A stretch of 43,855 nt of DNA, taken from positions 1-43,855 of the forward strand of contig NZ_CANRPM010000020.1 of NCBI RefSeq assembly GCF_947632445.1, in the 5' to 3' direction. Below the pieces are notes generated by a model. The model had not been told where the DNA came from, searched no databases, and worked only from the letters and a program-made list of their open reading frames with translations. This DNA comes from an uncultured Bacteroides sp. (GTDB lineage Bacteria; Bacteroidota; Bacteroidia; Bacteroidales; Bacteroidaceae). This document shows, piece after piece, positions 26,592 to 35,217 of the stretch. The position numbers and the translations under genes are program-made. The stretch's first letter is position 1. Each line of letters opens with the position of its first letter.

Positions 26592-26654
26592 TTGTGGAAG
26601 AAGAAGTGCGGCTCACTCCGCAAGAAGAGAATACATCCATTTAATAAAAAGAAT

Positions 26655-27467
26655 ATGCTTATGAAAACTTTTGATGAAATGTTAAGGGATTCGTTGGAAG
26701 AAGATTGTGACCCAGGGGAAATATGTGACTACATCCGTAGCGGAATCGGCGTAGAGGAGAAACGTCGTGCCCTGCTGGAAGTGGAGCGTATGATTAAAGG
26801 CATTGCCGGAAATGAGAAAAATCTCTATTTATTCGACCTTTTCAGCCAGAAAGAAACTGATGATATAGAAAACCTTGTACTTATGCGCAGTTTCATTTTA
26901 GATGAAATGATGCCGCATACTCCGGAAGAGATGGAACGGTTCAAGCATCAAAACGATCGCCTGCTGCGTCTTACCCAAGAGGCTACGAAGCAGGAGAGAA
27001 ATATGATCCAAATGTTTTTCCATTCACCATATCGGGAGAAGGATTTGATGCTGTATGACATAGAAAAAAGCCTGACTTTCACTTGGGGGGATGAAGACGC
27101 AGTGATAAAGATGCAGAACGATGACTACTACGGTTCCGACTTCAGCTATATGCTGCATCTCATTTCTGAACTGCTAACAAGGACTCCCAATGCCACCAAT
27201 CTGACAAATGGAGTCAGTCCTTTGTGTTTCGGAGAGAAAGAGGCTTTGAGTGGGAATGCCGATACGATGGATGACGGTACGACTTGGGCGGATGGAATAT
27301 ATCTGCACCATGAAGCATTTAAGGATATTTGTGTATGTTATGCCGTGCATGCCGTTTGCACACATCTGCCTTACTCCATCCCCGATTTGTTGCGTATGGA
27401 TGATTTCTATGTGAGTGTGAAACTGGAGTACGGTCATGAAGATTGTGAACAAAGAGATAAGTCCTGA
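26655..27467 (+). CDS. Hypothetical protein upstream of WYL regulator
   Basis: 270 residues from the ATG at 26655 (MLMKTFDEMLRDSLEEDC); a second ATG at 26661 is also possible. The frame extends back to a TTG at 26592 but that part reads like out-of-frame sequence of the preceding ORF. Acidic and helical in the first half; the middle has TPEEMERFKHQNDRLLRLTQ. The C-terminal half has scattered Cys, His and Trp (YLHHEAFKDICVCYAVHAVC) but no motif I recognise. No signal peptide or membrane segment. Separated from the WYL gene by 18 bases, so probably cotranscribed with it. Confidence 0.6.
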   Translation: MLMKTFDEMLRDSLEEDCDPGEICDYIRSGIGVEEKRRALLEVERMIKGIAGNEKNLYLFDLFSQKETDDIENLVLMRSFILDEMMPHTPEEMERFKHQNDRLLRLTQEATKQERNMIQMFFHSPYREKDLMLYDIEKSLTFTWGDEDAVIKMQNDDYYGSDFSYMLHLISELLTRTPNATNLTNGVSPLCFGEKEALSGNADTMDDGTTWADGIYLHHEAFKDICVCYAVHAVCTHLPYSIPDLLRMDDFYVSVKLEYGHEDCEQRDKS

Positions 27468-27485
27468 AAAAATTGGAACAGAGTT

Positions 27486-28400
27486 ATGGCTAAAGACATG
27501 TTGAAAAAGCACCTCTGGATATTGAACAAACTCTACATAACCGGAGGTATTTCTTACAAGGATTTGGTAAAGGAATGGGAGCATAGCGTACTGAATGATG
27601 AAGGCACCACTATTCCCAAGCGGACATTCGATGATTATCGGAATGCGATAGAAGAGACATTCGATATCAACATCCTGTGCGATGCCTCGGACGGATATAA
27701 ATACAAGTTGTGCGATGCAGAAAGTTTGCGGAAAGACAAGGTGAAGAGCTGGCTGCTCAGTTCGTTTTCCGTGAACAACAGTATTTTGGAAAGTCGTAAG
27801 TTGAAGAGAAGGATTTTGTTTGAACGGATCCCATCAGGCAATGAATCGTTGATGCGTATCATCAATGCCATGCAGGAGAGCAGAACCCTTCGACTGACTT
27901 ATCAAGGCTTTAACCACAGCCTCCCGATTACATTCTTGGCGGAGCCTTATTGTGTCAAGGTTTTTAAACAGCGATGGTACATGGTGGCTCACAGTCCGGA
28001 AAAGGACAACATCTATATCTACGCCCTCGATCGCATTCTGCAAATGGAAAAGACGGATGTGGTATTTGCCTTTCCCGACAGCTTTGATGCGGAAGCTTAT
28101 TTTGGTAATAGCTATGGCATCATGGTGACACCCGACGAGCTGGATGTGGAAACCATACGCATCAAGGTGACAGACCGGAACAACAAGCGCAAATACCTAC
28201 GCCTGTTGCCATTGCATGCTTCGCAGGAAGAAACGGAGAGGCTGCCGGACTATTCCGTCTTTACTTACCGGTTGTATCCTACGTATGATTTCTTTCAAGA
28301 AGTGCTTTCTCACGGTGCAGAGATAGAAGTGCTTTCTCCAGAGTGGGTGCGCCAAGAATGTAGAGAGATCATTGAGGAAATGCTGAAAAACTATTCGTAA
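27486..28400 (+). CDS. WYL-domain transcriptional regulator
   Basis: 304-residue protein. Residues 10-65 look like a winged-helix DNA-binding domain (LWILNKLYITGGISYKDLVK, then RTFDDYRNAIEETFDINILC). From about 120 a WYL domain follows: RTLRLTYQGFN at 133-143, and FKQRWYMVAHSPEKDNIYIY, LDRI at 160-184, in the place of the family's W-Y-L core. A C-terminal WCX-like extension runs to the end. WYL regulators sense ligands such as nucleic acids or nucleotides and often control defence or DNA-damage genes. Targets here are unknown. Its stop is 15 bases before the long repeat. Confidence 0.85.
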   Translation: MAKDMLKKHLWILNKLYITGGISYKDLVKEWEHSVLNDEGTTIPKRTFDDYRNAIEETFDINILCDASDGYKYKLCDAESLRKDKVKSWLLSSFSVNNSILESRKLKRRILFERIPSGNESLMRIINAMQESRTLRLTYQGFNHSLPITFLAEPYCVKVFKQRWYMVAHSPEKDNIYIYALDRILQMEKTDVVFAFPDSFDAEAYFGNSYGIMVTPDELDVETIRIKVTDRNNKRKYLRLLPLHASQEETERLPDYSVFTYRLYPTYDFFQEVLSHGAEIEVLSPEWVRQECREIIEEMLKNYS

Positions 28401-28482
28401 TCTCCCGATTTGGGTTCAAAGCAACAACAGGCTGCGATAGCTGACAATGAATCGGCAATGAATGTCTATTTCCTTCCGCTGT

Positions 28483-28597
28483 CACGCAGCACTTCCTGAA
28501 GTCCCGACGCAGTGCTTCGTGAGGGTGTCATGCAGTGCTTTCTGGGGAGGTGACGAAGCACTTCGTCAGAGGGTCAGCAAGCACGACGTCAGGACGG
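28483..28597. repeat. Tandem array of five 23-bp units
   Basis: Five units start at 28483, 28506, 28529, 28552 and 28575, exactly 23 bases apart: CACGCAGCACTTCC, GACGCAGTGCTTCG, CATGCAGTGCTTTC, GACGAAGCACTTCG, CAGCAAGCACGACG, each followed by a G-rich tail. Core AGCACTT/AGTGCTT. Related in core and period to the 22-bp arrays at 7493 and 16488. Confidence 0.7.
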
Positions 28598-28924
28598 AAT
28601 GAATTGCCCGTGAAAAGAGACGGAAGAAAAACGGGGTTTTGGCACGAATAAAACAGTCCTGTCACACCAATTTATTGATATACAGTCGGTTGTTGCGACA
28701 CGTAACAGGGCTGTGCAAACTTTTTTGGAATAAAATAAAAAATAGGCTGCCTTTAAAGGAAAGGTATTTTTTATTTTTTCACGGAAATGTTTACCAAAGG
28801 TACTAAGGTGTCGCACTAATTTATTGATAATCTGCTACTTGGTGTGACAGGACTATTTTGAGCCCCTCCCGGATTATTTTCAAAGTGATTTGGGAGCTTT
28901 CATAGATAAGATAGCTGATAAAAA

Positions 28925-28953
28925 GGGAGGATGTTTGTTGTCCTCCCTTTTTT
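28925..28953. terminator. Intrinsic terminator inside repeat copy 1
   Basis: GGGAGGA (28925-28931) pairs with TCCTCCC (28941-28947) around a 9-base loop, followed by TTTTTT and preceded by AAAA. It can work on both strands and would separate the convergent WYL and comM transcripts. Conserved in copy 2. Confidence 0.75.
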
Positions 28954-29124
28954 ATGGTCATCCGATATTTATTCTCAATAAATCTCTATAACTTCAGACT
29001 CCGAAAACATAGTGACAATCGTTTTAATGTGATACCTTGACACTATAAATTTAATGTTTTTATAGCTATATCCCTATTAATCAGATGAATATATTCATTC
29101 TTATATCGAACTCACATTAGTTAC

Positions 29125-30663
29125 TTATCCTGCCCAGTCCTCGCGATCCAAGTTACGGTAACCGATGGCTTCGGCTAAGTGGGCGGACTGGATGGACTCG
29201 CTACCTTCCAAGTCGGCAATGGTGCGGGCTACTTTCAGGATGCGGTCATAGGCACGGGCCGAAAGATTGAGGCGTGTCATGGCGCCCTTCAGCAAGGCAA
29301 GGCCACGCTCGTCGGGGCGTGCGTAGAGGGATAATAGCTTGCTGTTCATCTGTGCGTTACAGTAGACACCGGACACTTGTTCATAGCGATGCTGTTGTAA
29401 TTGGCGGGCTCGTACCACGCGTTCGCGGATAACGGCACTCGGTTCGCTGGGACGGACGTCGGACATTTTTTCGAAGGGGACGGGTGTCACCTCAATTTGC
29501 AGGTCAATGCGGTCGAGCAGAGGGCCGGAGATGCGGTTCAGGTACTTTTGTACTTGGCCGGGGCTGCATACGCAGGGCTTCGTAGGGTGGTTGTAATAGC
29601 CGCACGGGCAGGGGTTCATGCTGGCCACAAGCATGAAGCTGGCGGGATATTCTACGTTGCCCGCCACACGTGAGATGCTGATCTTACGGTCTTCTAACGG
29701 CTGACGGAGCACTTCGAGTACATTGCGGCTGAATTCGGGCAACTCGTCCAGGAAGAGGACGCCGTTGTGGGCCAGACTGATTTCGCCCGGTTGGGGAAAG
29801 CTGCCGCCGCCGGTCATGGCGACGTTGGAGATGGTGTGGTGTGGGTCGCGAAAGGGACGGGTGGAGATGAGTCCGCCGTCCTTGCCGAGTTTGCCGGCTA
29901 CAGAGTGTATCTTGGTCGTCTCGAGGCTTTCGCCTAAAGATAGGGGCGGCAGGATAGAGGGCAGACGTTTGGCCAGCATAGACTTGCCACTGCCGGGCGA
30001 GCCGATGAGCAGCACGTTATGGCCTCCGGCTGCCGCTACTTCGAGAGCGCGTTTCACGTTTTCCTGTCCCTTGACGTCGGCGAAGTCGAGGTCGAACGTA
30101 TTCTGTTTGGCATAAAACTCCTCTCGGGTGTTGACTACGGTAGGTGTCAGCTCCTGATTGCCGTTGAAGAATTCGACTACATTCTGGATGTTTTCCACGC
30201 CGTAGACAGTCAGATTGTTCACGACGGCTGCTTCACGGGCATTTTGCTGGGGCAGTATCATGCCTTCGAAGCCCAGCTCGCGAGCTTTGATGGCGATGGG
30301 CAGGGCGCCCTTGATAGGTTGCAGGCTGCCGTCAAGGCTCAGTTCGCCCATCAGTAAGTAGCGGTCCAATTTATCGGAGTGGATGGTTTTGTTAGCGGCC
30401 AGTATGCCTATGGCCAGCGGCAGGTCGTAGGCCGAACCTTCTTTGCGAATGTCGGCGGGGGCCATATTGATGACGATGTTGCTCGTAGGCATCTTGTAGC
30501 CGTTCACCTGCAGGGCGGAGATAATGCGCTGATGGCTTTCTTTGACAGCCGAGTCGGGCAATCCTACGAGGTAGAACATGCAACCGCGTGTACTATTGAC
30601 TTCGATGGTGATGAGTGTGGCGTCTATTCCTTGGACAGTCGCTGCGAAAACTTTAACAAGCAC
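29125..30663 (-). CDS. comM: YifB/ComM family Mg-chelatase-like AAA+ ATPase
   Basis: Hexameric AAA+ helicase that extends branch migration during integration of incoming DNA in natural transformation. 512 residues with an N-terminal Lon-like domain ([20 protein letters not shown]), Walker [20 protein letters not shown] near 210-225, Walker [14 protein letters not shown], and a zinc-binding-type segment [17 protein letters not shown]. The C-terminal Mg_chelatase_C part has [11 protein letters not shown] and [19 protein letters not shown]. Start [14 protein letters not shown] overlaps the 3' end of the upstream lipoprotein gene by 40 bases, so the two are likely cotranscribed. Confidence 0.95.
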   Translation of the reverse strand: MLVKVFAATVQGIDATLITIEVNSTRGCMFYLVGLPDSAVKESHQRIISALQVNGYKMPTSNIVINMAPADIRKEGSAYDLPLAIGILAANKTIHSDKLDRYLLMGELSLDGSLQPIKGALPIAIKARELGFEGMILPQQNAREAAVVNNLTVYGVENIQNVVEFFNGNQELTPTVVNTREEFYAKQNTFDLDFADVKGQENVKRALEVAAAGGHNVLLIGSPGSGKSMLAKRLPSILPPLSLGESLETTKIHSVAGKLGKDGGLISTRPFRDPHHTISNVAMTGGGSFPQPGEISLAHNGVLFLDELPEFSRNVLEVLRQPLEDRKISISRVAGNVEYPASFMLVASMNPCPCGYYNHPTKPCVCSPGQVQKYLNRISGPLLDRIDLQIEVTPVPFEKMSDVRPSEPSAVIRERVVRARQLQQHRYEQVSGVYCNAQMNSKLLSLYARPDERGLALLKGAMTRLNLSARAYDRILKVARTIADLEGSESIQSAHLAEAIGYRNLDREDWAG

Positions 30664-31712
30664 GGGATTATTTTTTTAGTTTGTTTTTTCTCTTTGGTGA
30701 TTTCTTTCAATTTCTCTTCCAGCTGCTTTGGACTCAGATCTCGTCCTTCGATTTTGCCTGTCGGAGTGAGCAGAATATTAGTGGGTAACGCCCGAATGTC
30801 GAACTGTTCGATAATATCGCTGTTCCAGCCCTTGCAATCACAGGCCTGTTTCCATATCAGTGTGTCGTTCTCAATGGCTTCTTTCCACAAAGCTTTATCT
30901 GTATCGAGCGAAATACCAAGTATCTCAAAATCCTTACGGTTTTTCTTGCCCTTATAGATTTTGCGTAGCATCCGATTGCTTTCTTGGGACTTTTCGTCCC
31001 ATGATGCCCAGAAATGTAGCAACAAGTATTTGTCGTTGAAATCCGTTCGTTTAAGTTCTTTGCCTTCACTATCGGGAAGTTGGAAATAGGGAGCTATCTT
31101 TCCTAACTTTGCCTTTTCCGATGTTTCTATTTGTTTCAGAAGGTTTTCCACATAGAGGTATTCCTTAAGTTCGCCGGTCATTCCTTCTATCAGCTTCTTG
31201 ATTTCCGGTAAGTCGGGTAATGGATTTTGTACCAGGTATTTGTCTAATGCATATAGCGATGCCGGTGAGGTCAGATTGTTTTGGATGAAGATTTTGGCTG
31301 AATCTTCGAGTGCTTGAGCTGTGAGGGTAGTGTCTCGTTCTATCTTTTGGCGGAAGAGTGACAACTTTTCGTTTGCAGTGTTTCCTTTGATGTCGAGCGA
31401 GTCCAGACAAGTGGCCGATCCGTTGATTTCAATGTTGTCTCCTTTGTCCATGTAAATGGGTATTTCTGTCCCATCAGAGAACTGGAGCCAAGCTGAAATC
31501 AATGTATCTATTTCCAGCGTGGTCGAGAATTTGTCATCTTTGACGGTCAGTGTGTCTAAGCGGTTATACAATCTGTCTGTACCATATACATATAGAGTGT
31601 CATTCCCCAGACCCTTGATGACTCCACTGATGCTGACAAAGTTCTTTTCGTGGTTGCTGCAAGCGGTTAGCAACCATGCTGCCAGAAATAGTAGTGGATA
31701 TCGTTTCTTCAT
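30624..31712 (-). CDS. TlpA-like thioredoxin-fold lipoprotein without active-site cysteines
   Basis: 362-residue lipoprotein: signal and lipobox at the start ([13 protein letters not shown], Cys 18), then a DUF4369-like N-terminal half ([20 protein letters not shown]) and a C-terminal thioredoxin fold from about residue 210 ([20 protein letters not shown]). At the place of the catalytic W-C-x-x-C the sequence is [13 protein letters not shown], so both cysteines are missing. The cis-proline region is intact ([12 protein letters not shown]). It probably has no disulfide activity and may bind a partner or ligand. Located in the periplasm or outer membrane. Overlaps comM by 40 bases. Confidence 0.85.
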   Translation of the reverse strand: MKKRYPLLFLAAWLLTACSNHEKNFVSISGVIKGLGNDTLYVYGTDRLYNRLDTLTVKDDKFSTTLEIDTLISAWLQFSDGTEIPIYMDKGDNIEINGSATCLDSLDIKGNTANEKLSLFRQKIERDTTLTAQALEDSAKIFIQNNLTSPASLYALDKYLVQNPLPDLPEIKKLIEGMTGELKEYLYVENLLKQIETSEKAKLGKIAPYFQLPDSEGKELKRTDFNDKYLLLHFWASWDEKSQESNRMLRKIYKGKKNRKDFEILGISLDTDKALWKEAIENDTLIWKQACDCKGWNSDIIEQFDIRALPTNILLTPTGKIEGRDLSPKQLEEKLKEITKEKKQTKKIIPCLLKFSQRLSKE

Positions 31713-31773
31713 TGCTTGTCTTGTCTATAACTTCGGCTGCGAATGTAATTCTTTTTGGCGTGAATTAAAAAAA

Positions 31774-31806
31774 ATGTCCGACATATTTCTATGCCGGACA
31801 TTTTTT
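31774..31806 (-). terminator. Terminator after the TPR lipoprotein gene
   Basis: ATGTCCGACATA (31774-31785) pairs with TATGCCGGACAT (31790-31801) with one mismatch around TTTC. On the minus strand it is followed by a run of eight Ts, on the plus strand by six. It lies about 17 bases after the stop at 31823. Confidence 0.75.
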
Positions 31807-31822
31807 ATGTATGGATGCTTTA

Positions 31823-33514
31823 TTATTTTGCGATGCTCATAAAGTCTGCATTTGTATAATACTTGGCAAATTCCAAGTCGGTAGCAGCTTTCTTGCCCAG
31901 TGTGGCGTCCTTAGCTACAGCTGCCTTCAGGCTGCTGATAACCATTGAATCGTTGTTGGTTCTTGCACCCAATACAGCGCTCAGATAGCTTGTGTAAGCG
32001 TCGGGTTTTGCAATATCAGCCAACGTAGTCTTAGCCTTATTGTAGTCCTTAGCCAGAATCTGAGCCAAAGCAGCACTGTTTGTCTTGGTATCACCGAATG
32101 CGTTGACAGCCTTTTCATATTGGCCTTGTGCTACGTACAGGTTACCCAGTGCTTCGTTCAGTTCAGGAGCTCCAGATGCTTTAGCTAAGTAAGTTTCGGC
32201 AGTAGCTTTATCGCCCTTAACCAATGCGATAAGACCCATGTTCATGTTGGATTCGGCAGAGTTTTTGATAGACAGAGACTTCTTCAGGTAACTTTCAGCC
32301 TTGTCCAAATTGCCAGCTTCATAAGCCAATTCGCCAAGGTTATTATATGCACGGTAGTCTTCAGGATAGATCTGAGTAGCCTTGGTATAGATGTCTTCTT
32401 GCTTAGCGGCATCGTCAGTCAGTGTAGCAGCGTACAGCAATTCTTCGATGTTGAGTTGCTTAGCGTCTGTAGCAGCCAGATTAGCGATTTCTTCGTCAGA
32501 CTTACCGATGATTTCGTAGTTCAGAGTCAGGCGAGAACGACGCAGTTGCGGCAGAATTTCGTCAGCCAGTGTTTTATAAACAGAAGAGATGTTCTTGATT
32601 TCTTGCTCTCTTTGCTCAGGATCAGAGTACATAGACAGTACGCGGAGAATAAGTTCCTTGTCCTGAATGTTTGACTTGCTAACCAATTCCTGGAAGCCTT
32701 CCCAGTCTTCAGCAGTATATTTGGTATCAACGTTAACTTCCAGTTTGTCTTTCTTCAGGTTTTTGTTGATAACCTTAGCTGTGTTGTCCTGACGGTTTTC
32801 AGCCAATGTCGTGTTCAGGTCAAGACCACCATCGGGAGAAGCGTATGCAGAAACTTCGATGTTCGAAATCTTCTTGTTCTCGGTATCGTTGATGTTCTTC
32901 ACCTCTTCGTTGAAGGCTTTGGCTGTCTTCAATTCGCTGGAACGAACATTAGCCTGTTGAATCAAGAACATGATGTTAGCGTCATACTTTTCTTTGATGA
33001 TGCGCTGGAATGCGTCTTCACCTGTAGCAGTGTTAGCGCTTCCTGCGGTTTGCTTAACCAGTTCGGAGGTTGAAATTACACCGTCAGCAATCTTTACGGC
33101 AGGGATTTCAACCGTCTTTTTGCCAATAGTGGCTTTAAATTCCAGATACAGTTCAGACTTCGCCATTTCGGGTACATAGTCGAAAGAAGTCTTCATGGTA
33201 TAGCTGCCACCCATCTTGTAAGAGATTGTCTGGTCGTTGCCTTCTACCTTTTCACCTTGGAATACGGTAGGCTGGCCTTTGGCTTCGCCACCGTCCCACT
33301 TCAGAACAGGAGTTACTTCTACTACAGCCTTCTTGTTGAAGTACTTTTCAGGGAATTTACCGTTGATTGTAGCGGGAACCTTACCACCTACGGCTTCCAA
33401 TACCTGCGGAGTCACCGTGAAATAGTCAGATGACAGCTCGCCCATCTTCTTGCTGCATGATGACAATGCAACAACTAACGCCATTAATAATGGCAAATAC
33501 AGTTTCTTAGTCAT
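31823..33514 (-). CDS. TPR lipoprotein with an OmpA-like segment
   Basis: 563-residue lipoprotein. The signal and lipobox are at the start (LLMALVVALSSCS, Cys 20). Residues about 20-160 form a beta-rich N-terminal region. About 215-260 holds ISNIEVSAYASPDGGLDLNT followed by AENRQDNTAKVI, which resembles the OmpA-family C-terminal pattern (peptidoglycan-binding-like, YASPxG...N..L...R). From about 375 to 500 several tetratricopeptide repeats follow (AYNNLGELAYEAGNLDKAES, and similar). Likely an outer-membrane or periplasmic scaffold. A good promoter lies upstream, and a terminator after it, so it seems monocistronic and well expressed. Confidence 0.75.
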   Translation of the reverse strand: MTKKLYLPLLMALVVALSSCSKKMGELSSDYFTVTPQVLEAVGGKVPATINGKFPEKYFNKKAVVEVTPVLKWDGGEAKGQPTVFQGEKVEGNDQTISYKMGGSYTMKTSFDYVPEMAKSELYLEFKATIGKKTVEIPAVKIADGVISTSELVKQTAGSANTATGEDAFQRIIKEKYDANIMFLIQQANVRSSELKTAKAFNEEVKNINDTENKKISNIEVSAYASPDGGLDLNTTLAENRQDNTAKVINKNLKKDKLEVNVDTKYTAEDWEGFQELVSKSNIQDKELILRVLSMYSDPEQREQEIKNISSVYKTLADEILPQLRRSRLTLNYEIIGKSDEEIANLAATDAKQLNIEELLYAATLTDDAAKQEDIYTKATQIYPEDYRAYNNLGELAYEAGNLDKAESYLKKSLSIKNSAESNMNMGLIALVKGDKATAETYLAKASGAPELNEALGNLYVAQGQYEKAVNAFGDTKTNSAALAQILAKDYNKAKTTLADIAKPDAYTSYLSAVLGARTNNDSMVISSLKAAVAKDATLGKKAATDLEFAKYYTNADFMSIAK

Positions 33515-33606
33515 TTTAGGTATAAATTAATAGTTTGTAATTGATTTGCCTATTCTTTATATGTTCATATATTTACGTACTCTGCTCAACACAGGATACA
33601 ACGTCG

Positions 33607-33614
33607 CAAAGTTA
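33607..33614 (-). promoter_or_regulatory. Promoter -7 element for the TPR lipoprotein gene
   Basis: Minus strand reads TAACTTTG (continuing CGAC), a match to TAnnTTTG, 93 bases upstream of the start codon. The long leader of about 85 bases has no obvious structure. Confidence 0.6.
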
Positions 33615-33662
33615 TTAAATCTTTCTACATTTTGTTAATCGGAAAGGGATATTTATTATAAT

Positions 33663-34613
33663 TTAATGAATTTCTTGTTCTTTACGGTACTTGATATTGC
33701 GTGGATGGTGTTCTATAATCTCACTGCGAAGCATGTGGCGGTCGATGTGAGTATAGATTTCTGTGGTAGCAATGCTTTCATGTCCCAACATACATTGGAT
33801 GGCTCGCAGGTTGGCGCCGCCTTCCAGCAGATGGGTCGCAAATGAATGCCGAAACGTATGTGGACTGATGTTTTTGGTAATGCCGGCTGTTTCTGCAAGT
33901 TCCTTGATGAGATGGAAAATCATGATACGTGATATTCCGTTGCCCCATCGGGCCAGGAACACATAGTCTTCAAATCCGGGTTTGATCCTCCAATGGTTGC
34001 GGTCGTTCAGCCAGTACCGGATTTCTTTGATAGCTCGGGGAGAGATGGGGACAAGCCTTTGTTTGTTTCCTTTGCCGGTCACTTTGATGAAGCCTTCTTC
34101 GAAATAAAGATCGGACAACTTCAGAGCGCAAAGTTCAGATACACGCAGCCCACAGCTGTACAGTGTCTCAAGGATGGCTCGATTGCGTTGTCCTTCGGGT
34201 TTGCTCAGATCCACGGTGGAGATGATCGTGTCGATTTCTGCTACGGTGAGTACTTCAGGCAACTTAAACCCGATTTTGGGGCCTTCAAGCAGTTCGCTTG
34301 GATCACCTTCGAGATAATCTGCCATTACGAGAAAATGAAAGAACGACTTGATCCCGGACAGTATTCGAGCCTGTGAGCGCGGATGTATGCCGATGTCGTG
34401 CAGGCCGGCACTGAAACGTTGCAGGTCGTTGAGGGTGACGTCTAAGATAGCTATCCCTTCGCCCTCAAGGAAATGTAACAGCTTGTCCAAGTCGGCCAGA
34501 TAGGCATCGAGTGTATTGGGGGAAAGGGCTTTTCCCAATTTCAGGTATTGCTGGTATTTCCTGACAATCAGTGCTTGTTTCCCCTTATTCCTCAATTTTT
34601 CTTCTGTTTTCAT
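33663..34613 (-). CDS. xerD: Tyrosine recombinase XerD-like
   Basis: Tyrosine site-specific recombinase, 316 residues, probably the XerD partner that resolves chromosome dimers at dif. An N-terminal SAM-like domain (YQQYLKLGKALSPNTLDAYL) is followed by the catalytic domain with Arg in LYSCGLRVSELCALK, Lys in VTGKGNKQRLVPI, HTFRHSFATHLLEGGA (H-x-x-R), GH in MLGHES and the nucleophile Tyr in IATTEIYTHI. All five signature residues are present. Whether it is the housekeeping XerD or another chromosomal recombinase cannot be told without the dif partner; context with core genes favours housekeeping. Divergent from aroQ. Confidence 0.9.
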   Translation of the reverse strand: MKTEEKLRNKGKQALIVRKYQQYLKLGKALSPNTLDAYLADLDKLLHFLEGEGIAILDVTLNDLQRFSAGLHDIGIHPRSQARILSGIKSFFHFLVMADYLEGDPSELLEGPKIGFKLPEVLTVAEIDTIISTVDLSKPEGQRNRAILETLYSCGLRVSELCALKLSDLYFEEGFIKVTGKGNKQRLVPISPRAIKEIRYWLNDRNHWRIKPGFEDYVFLARWGNGISRIMIFHLIKELAETAGITKNISPHTFRHSFATHLLEGGANLRAIQCMLGHESIATTEIYTHIDRHMLRSEIIEHHPRNIKYRKEQEIH

Positions 34614-34623
34614 TTCTTTTTTC

Positions 34624-34632
34624 TACCTTTGC
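34624..34632 (+). promoter_or_regulatory. Promoter -7 element for the aroQ operon
   Basis: TACCTTTGC matches TAnnTTTG and lies 11 bases upstream of the xerD start codon on the other strand. The aroQ start is 133 bases on, giving a long leader. In it, AATGTCCTT and AAGGACATT could pair over a distance (about 34643 and 34710). Confidence 0.5.
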
Positions 34633-34764
34633 ATCTTAAATAAATGTCCTTTGGCCGGCAAAGATAGTGAAAGGCGAGCACAATGGCAAAACAAAAGTTT
34701 GCTTTAGGAAGGACATTGTCGAGTTGCATCTATTGTTCGAAATTAAAGATAAATAAACTACATT

Positions 34765-35202
34765 ATGTGGATACAAATAATAAATGGTCCCAATATAAAT
34801 CTGTTGGGTAAACGTGAACCTTCCATTTATGGGAGCGTTTCTTTTGAAGACTATTTGGCTGAATTGCGTGCGAAGTATCCCGAAGTGCGGATTGATTACT
34901 ATCAGTCTAATATTGAGGGGGAGTTGATTGACAAGATACAGCAGGTGGGGTTCGAAGCCGACGGTATCATTCTGAATGCAGGAGCTTATACACATACTTC
35001 TATTGCGTTGCAGGATGCTATTCGTGCTGTGAAGTCACCGGTTGTGGAGGTTCATATATCCAATGTGCATGCTCGTGAGCCATTCCGCCATGTTTCAATG
35101 ATTACATGTGCTTGTCTGGGAGTTATCTGTGGGTTCGGTTTGAACTCCTATCGGTTGGCGTTGGAAGCTTTGTCGGATGTCGTTAGACAAAAAGGTATAT
35201 AA
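34765..35202 (+). CDS. aroQ: Type II 3-dehydroquinate dehydratase
   Basis: Dehydrates 3-dehydroquinate to 3-dehydroshikimate in the shikimate pathway. 145 residues, the usual dodecameric type II size. Motifs: [21 protein letters not shown]-like start ([15 protein letters not shown]), [32 protein letters not shown] and [16 protein letters not shown] with the catalytic His. First gene of a plus-strand operon with pyk 15 bases downstream. Confidence 0.97.
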   Translation: [145 protein letters not shown]

Positions 35203-35217
35203 ATATAATAAGGTATT

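Larger units (their letters stand above)
28415..29115. repeat. Long direct repeat, copy 1 (about 700 bp)
   Basis: By eye about nine bases in ten match 39047-39748 in the same orientation. It fills almost the whole gap between the WYL gene and comM, which converge on it. From left to right it has a 23-bp tandem array, the arm AAAACAGTCCTGTCACACCA (28650-28669), an A/T-rich stem (28732-28744 with 28765-28777), the matching right arm (28839-28859), a perfect terminator (28925-28953) and a 3' end GAACTCAC. No reading frame is conserved between the copies. It lacks the left terminal inverted repeat that copy 2 has. Confidence 0.9.

Noticed and set aside
26592..26654. TTG start for the 270-residue protein
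   Set aside because: These codons (WKKKCGSLRKKR...) are the out-of-frame shadow of a protein-like reading of the preceding ORF; the ATG at 26655 is better.
28589..28816. 75-codon ORF inside long repeat copy 1
   Set aside because: Not preserved in copy 2, so the repeat appears to be non-coding.
34683..34811. Upstream 42-codon ORF in the aroQ leader
   Set aside because: It overlaps the aroQ start in another frame and has no run of aromatic codons as expected for an attenuator peptide.
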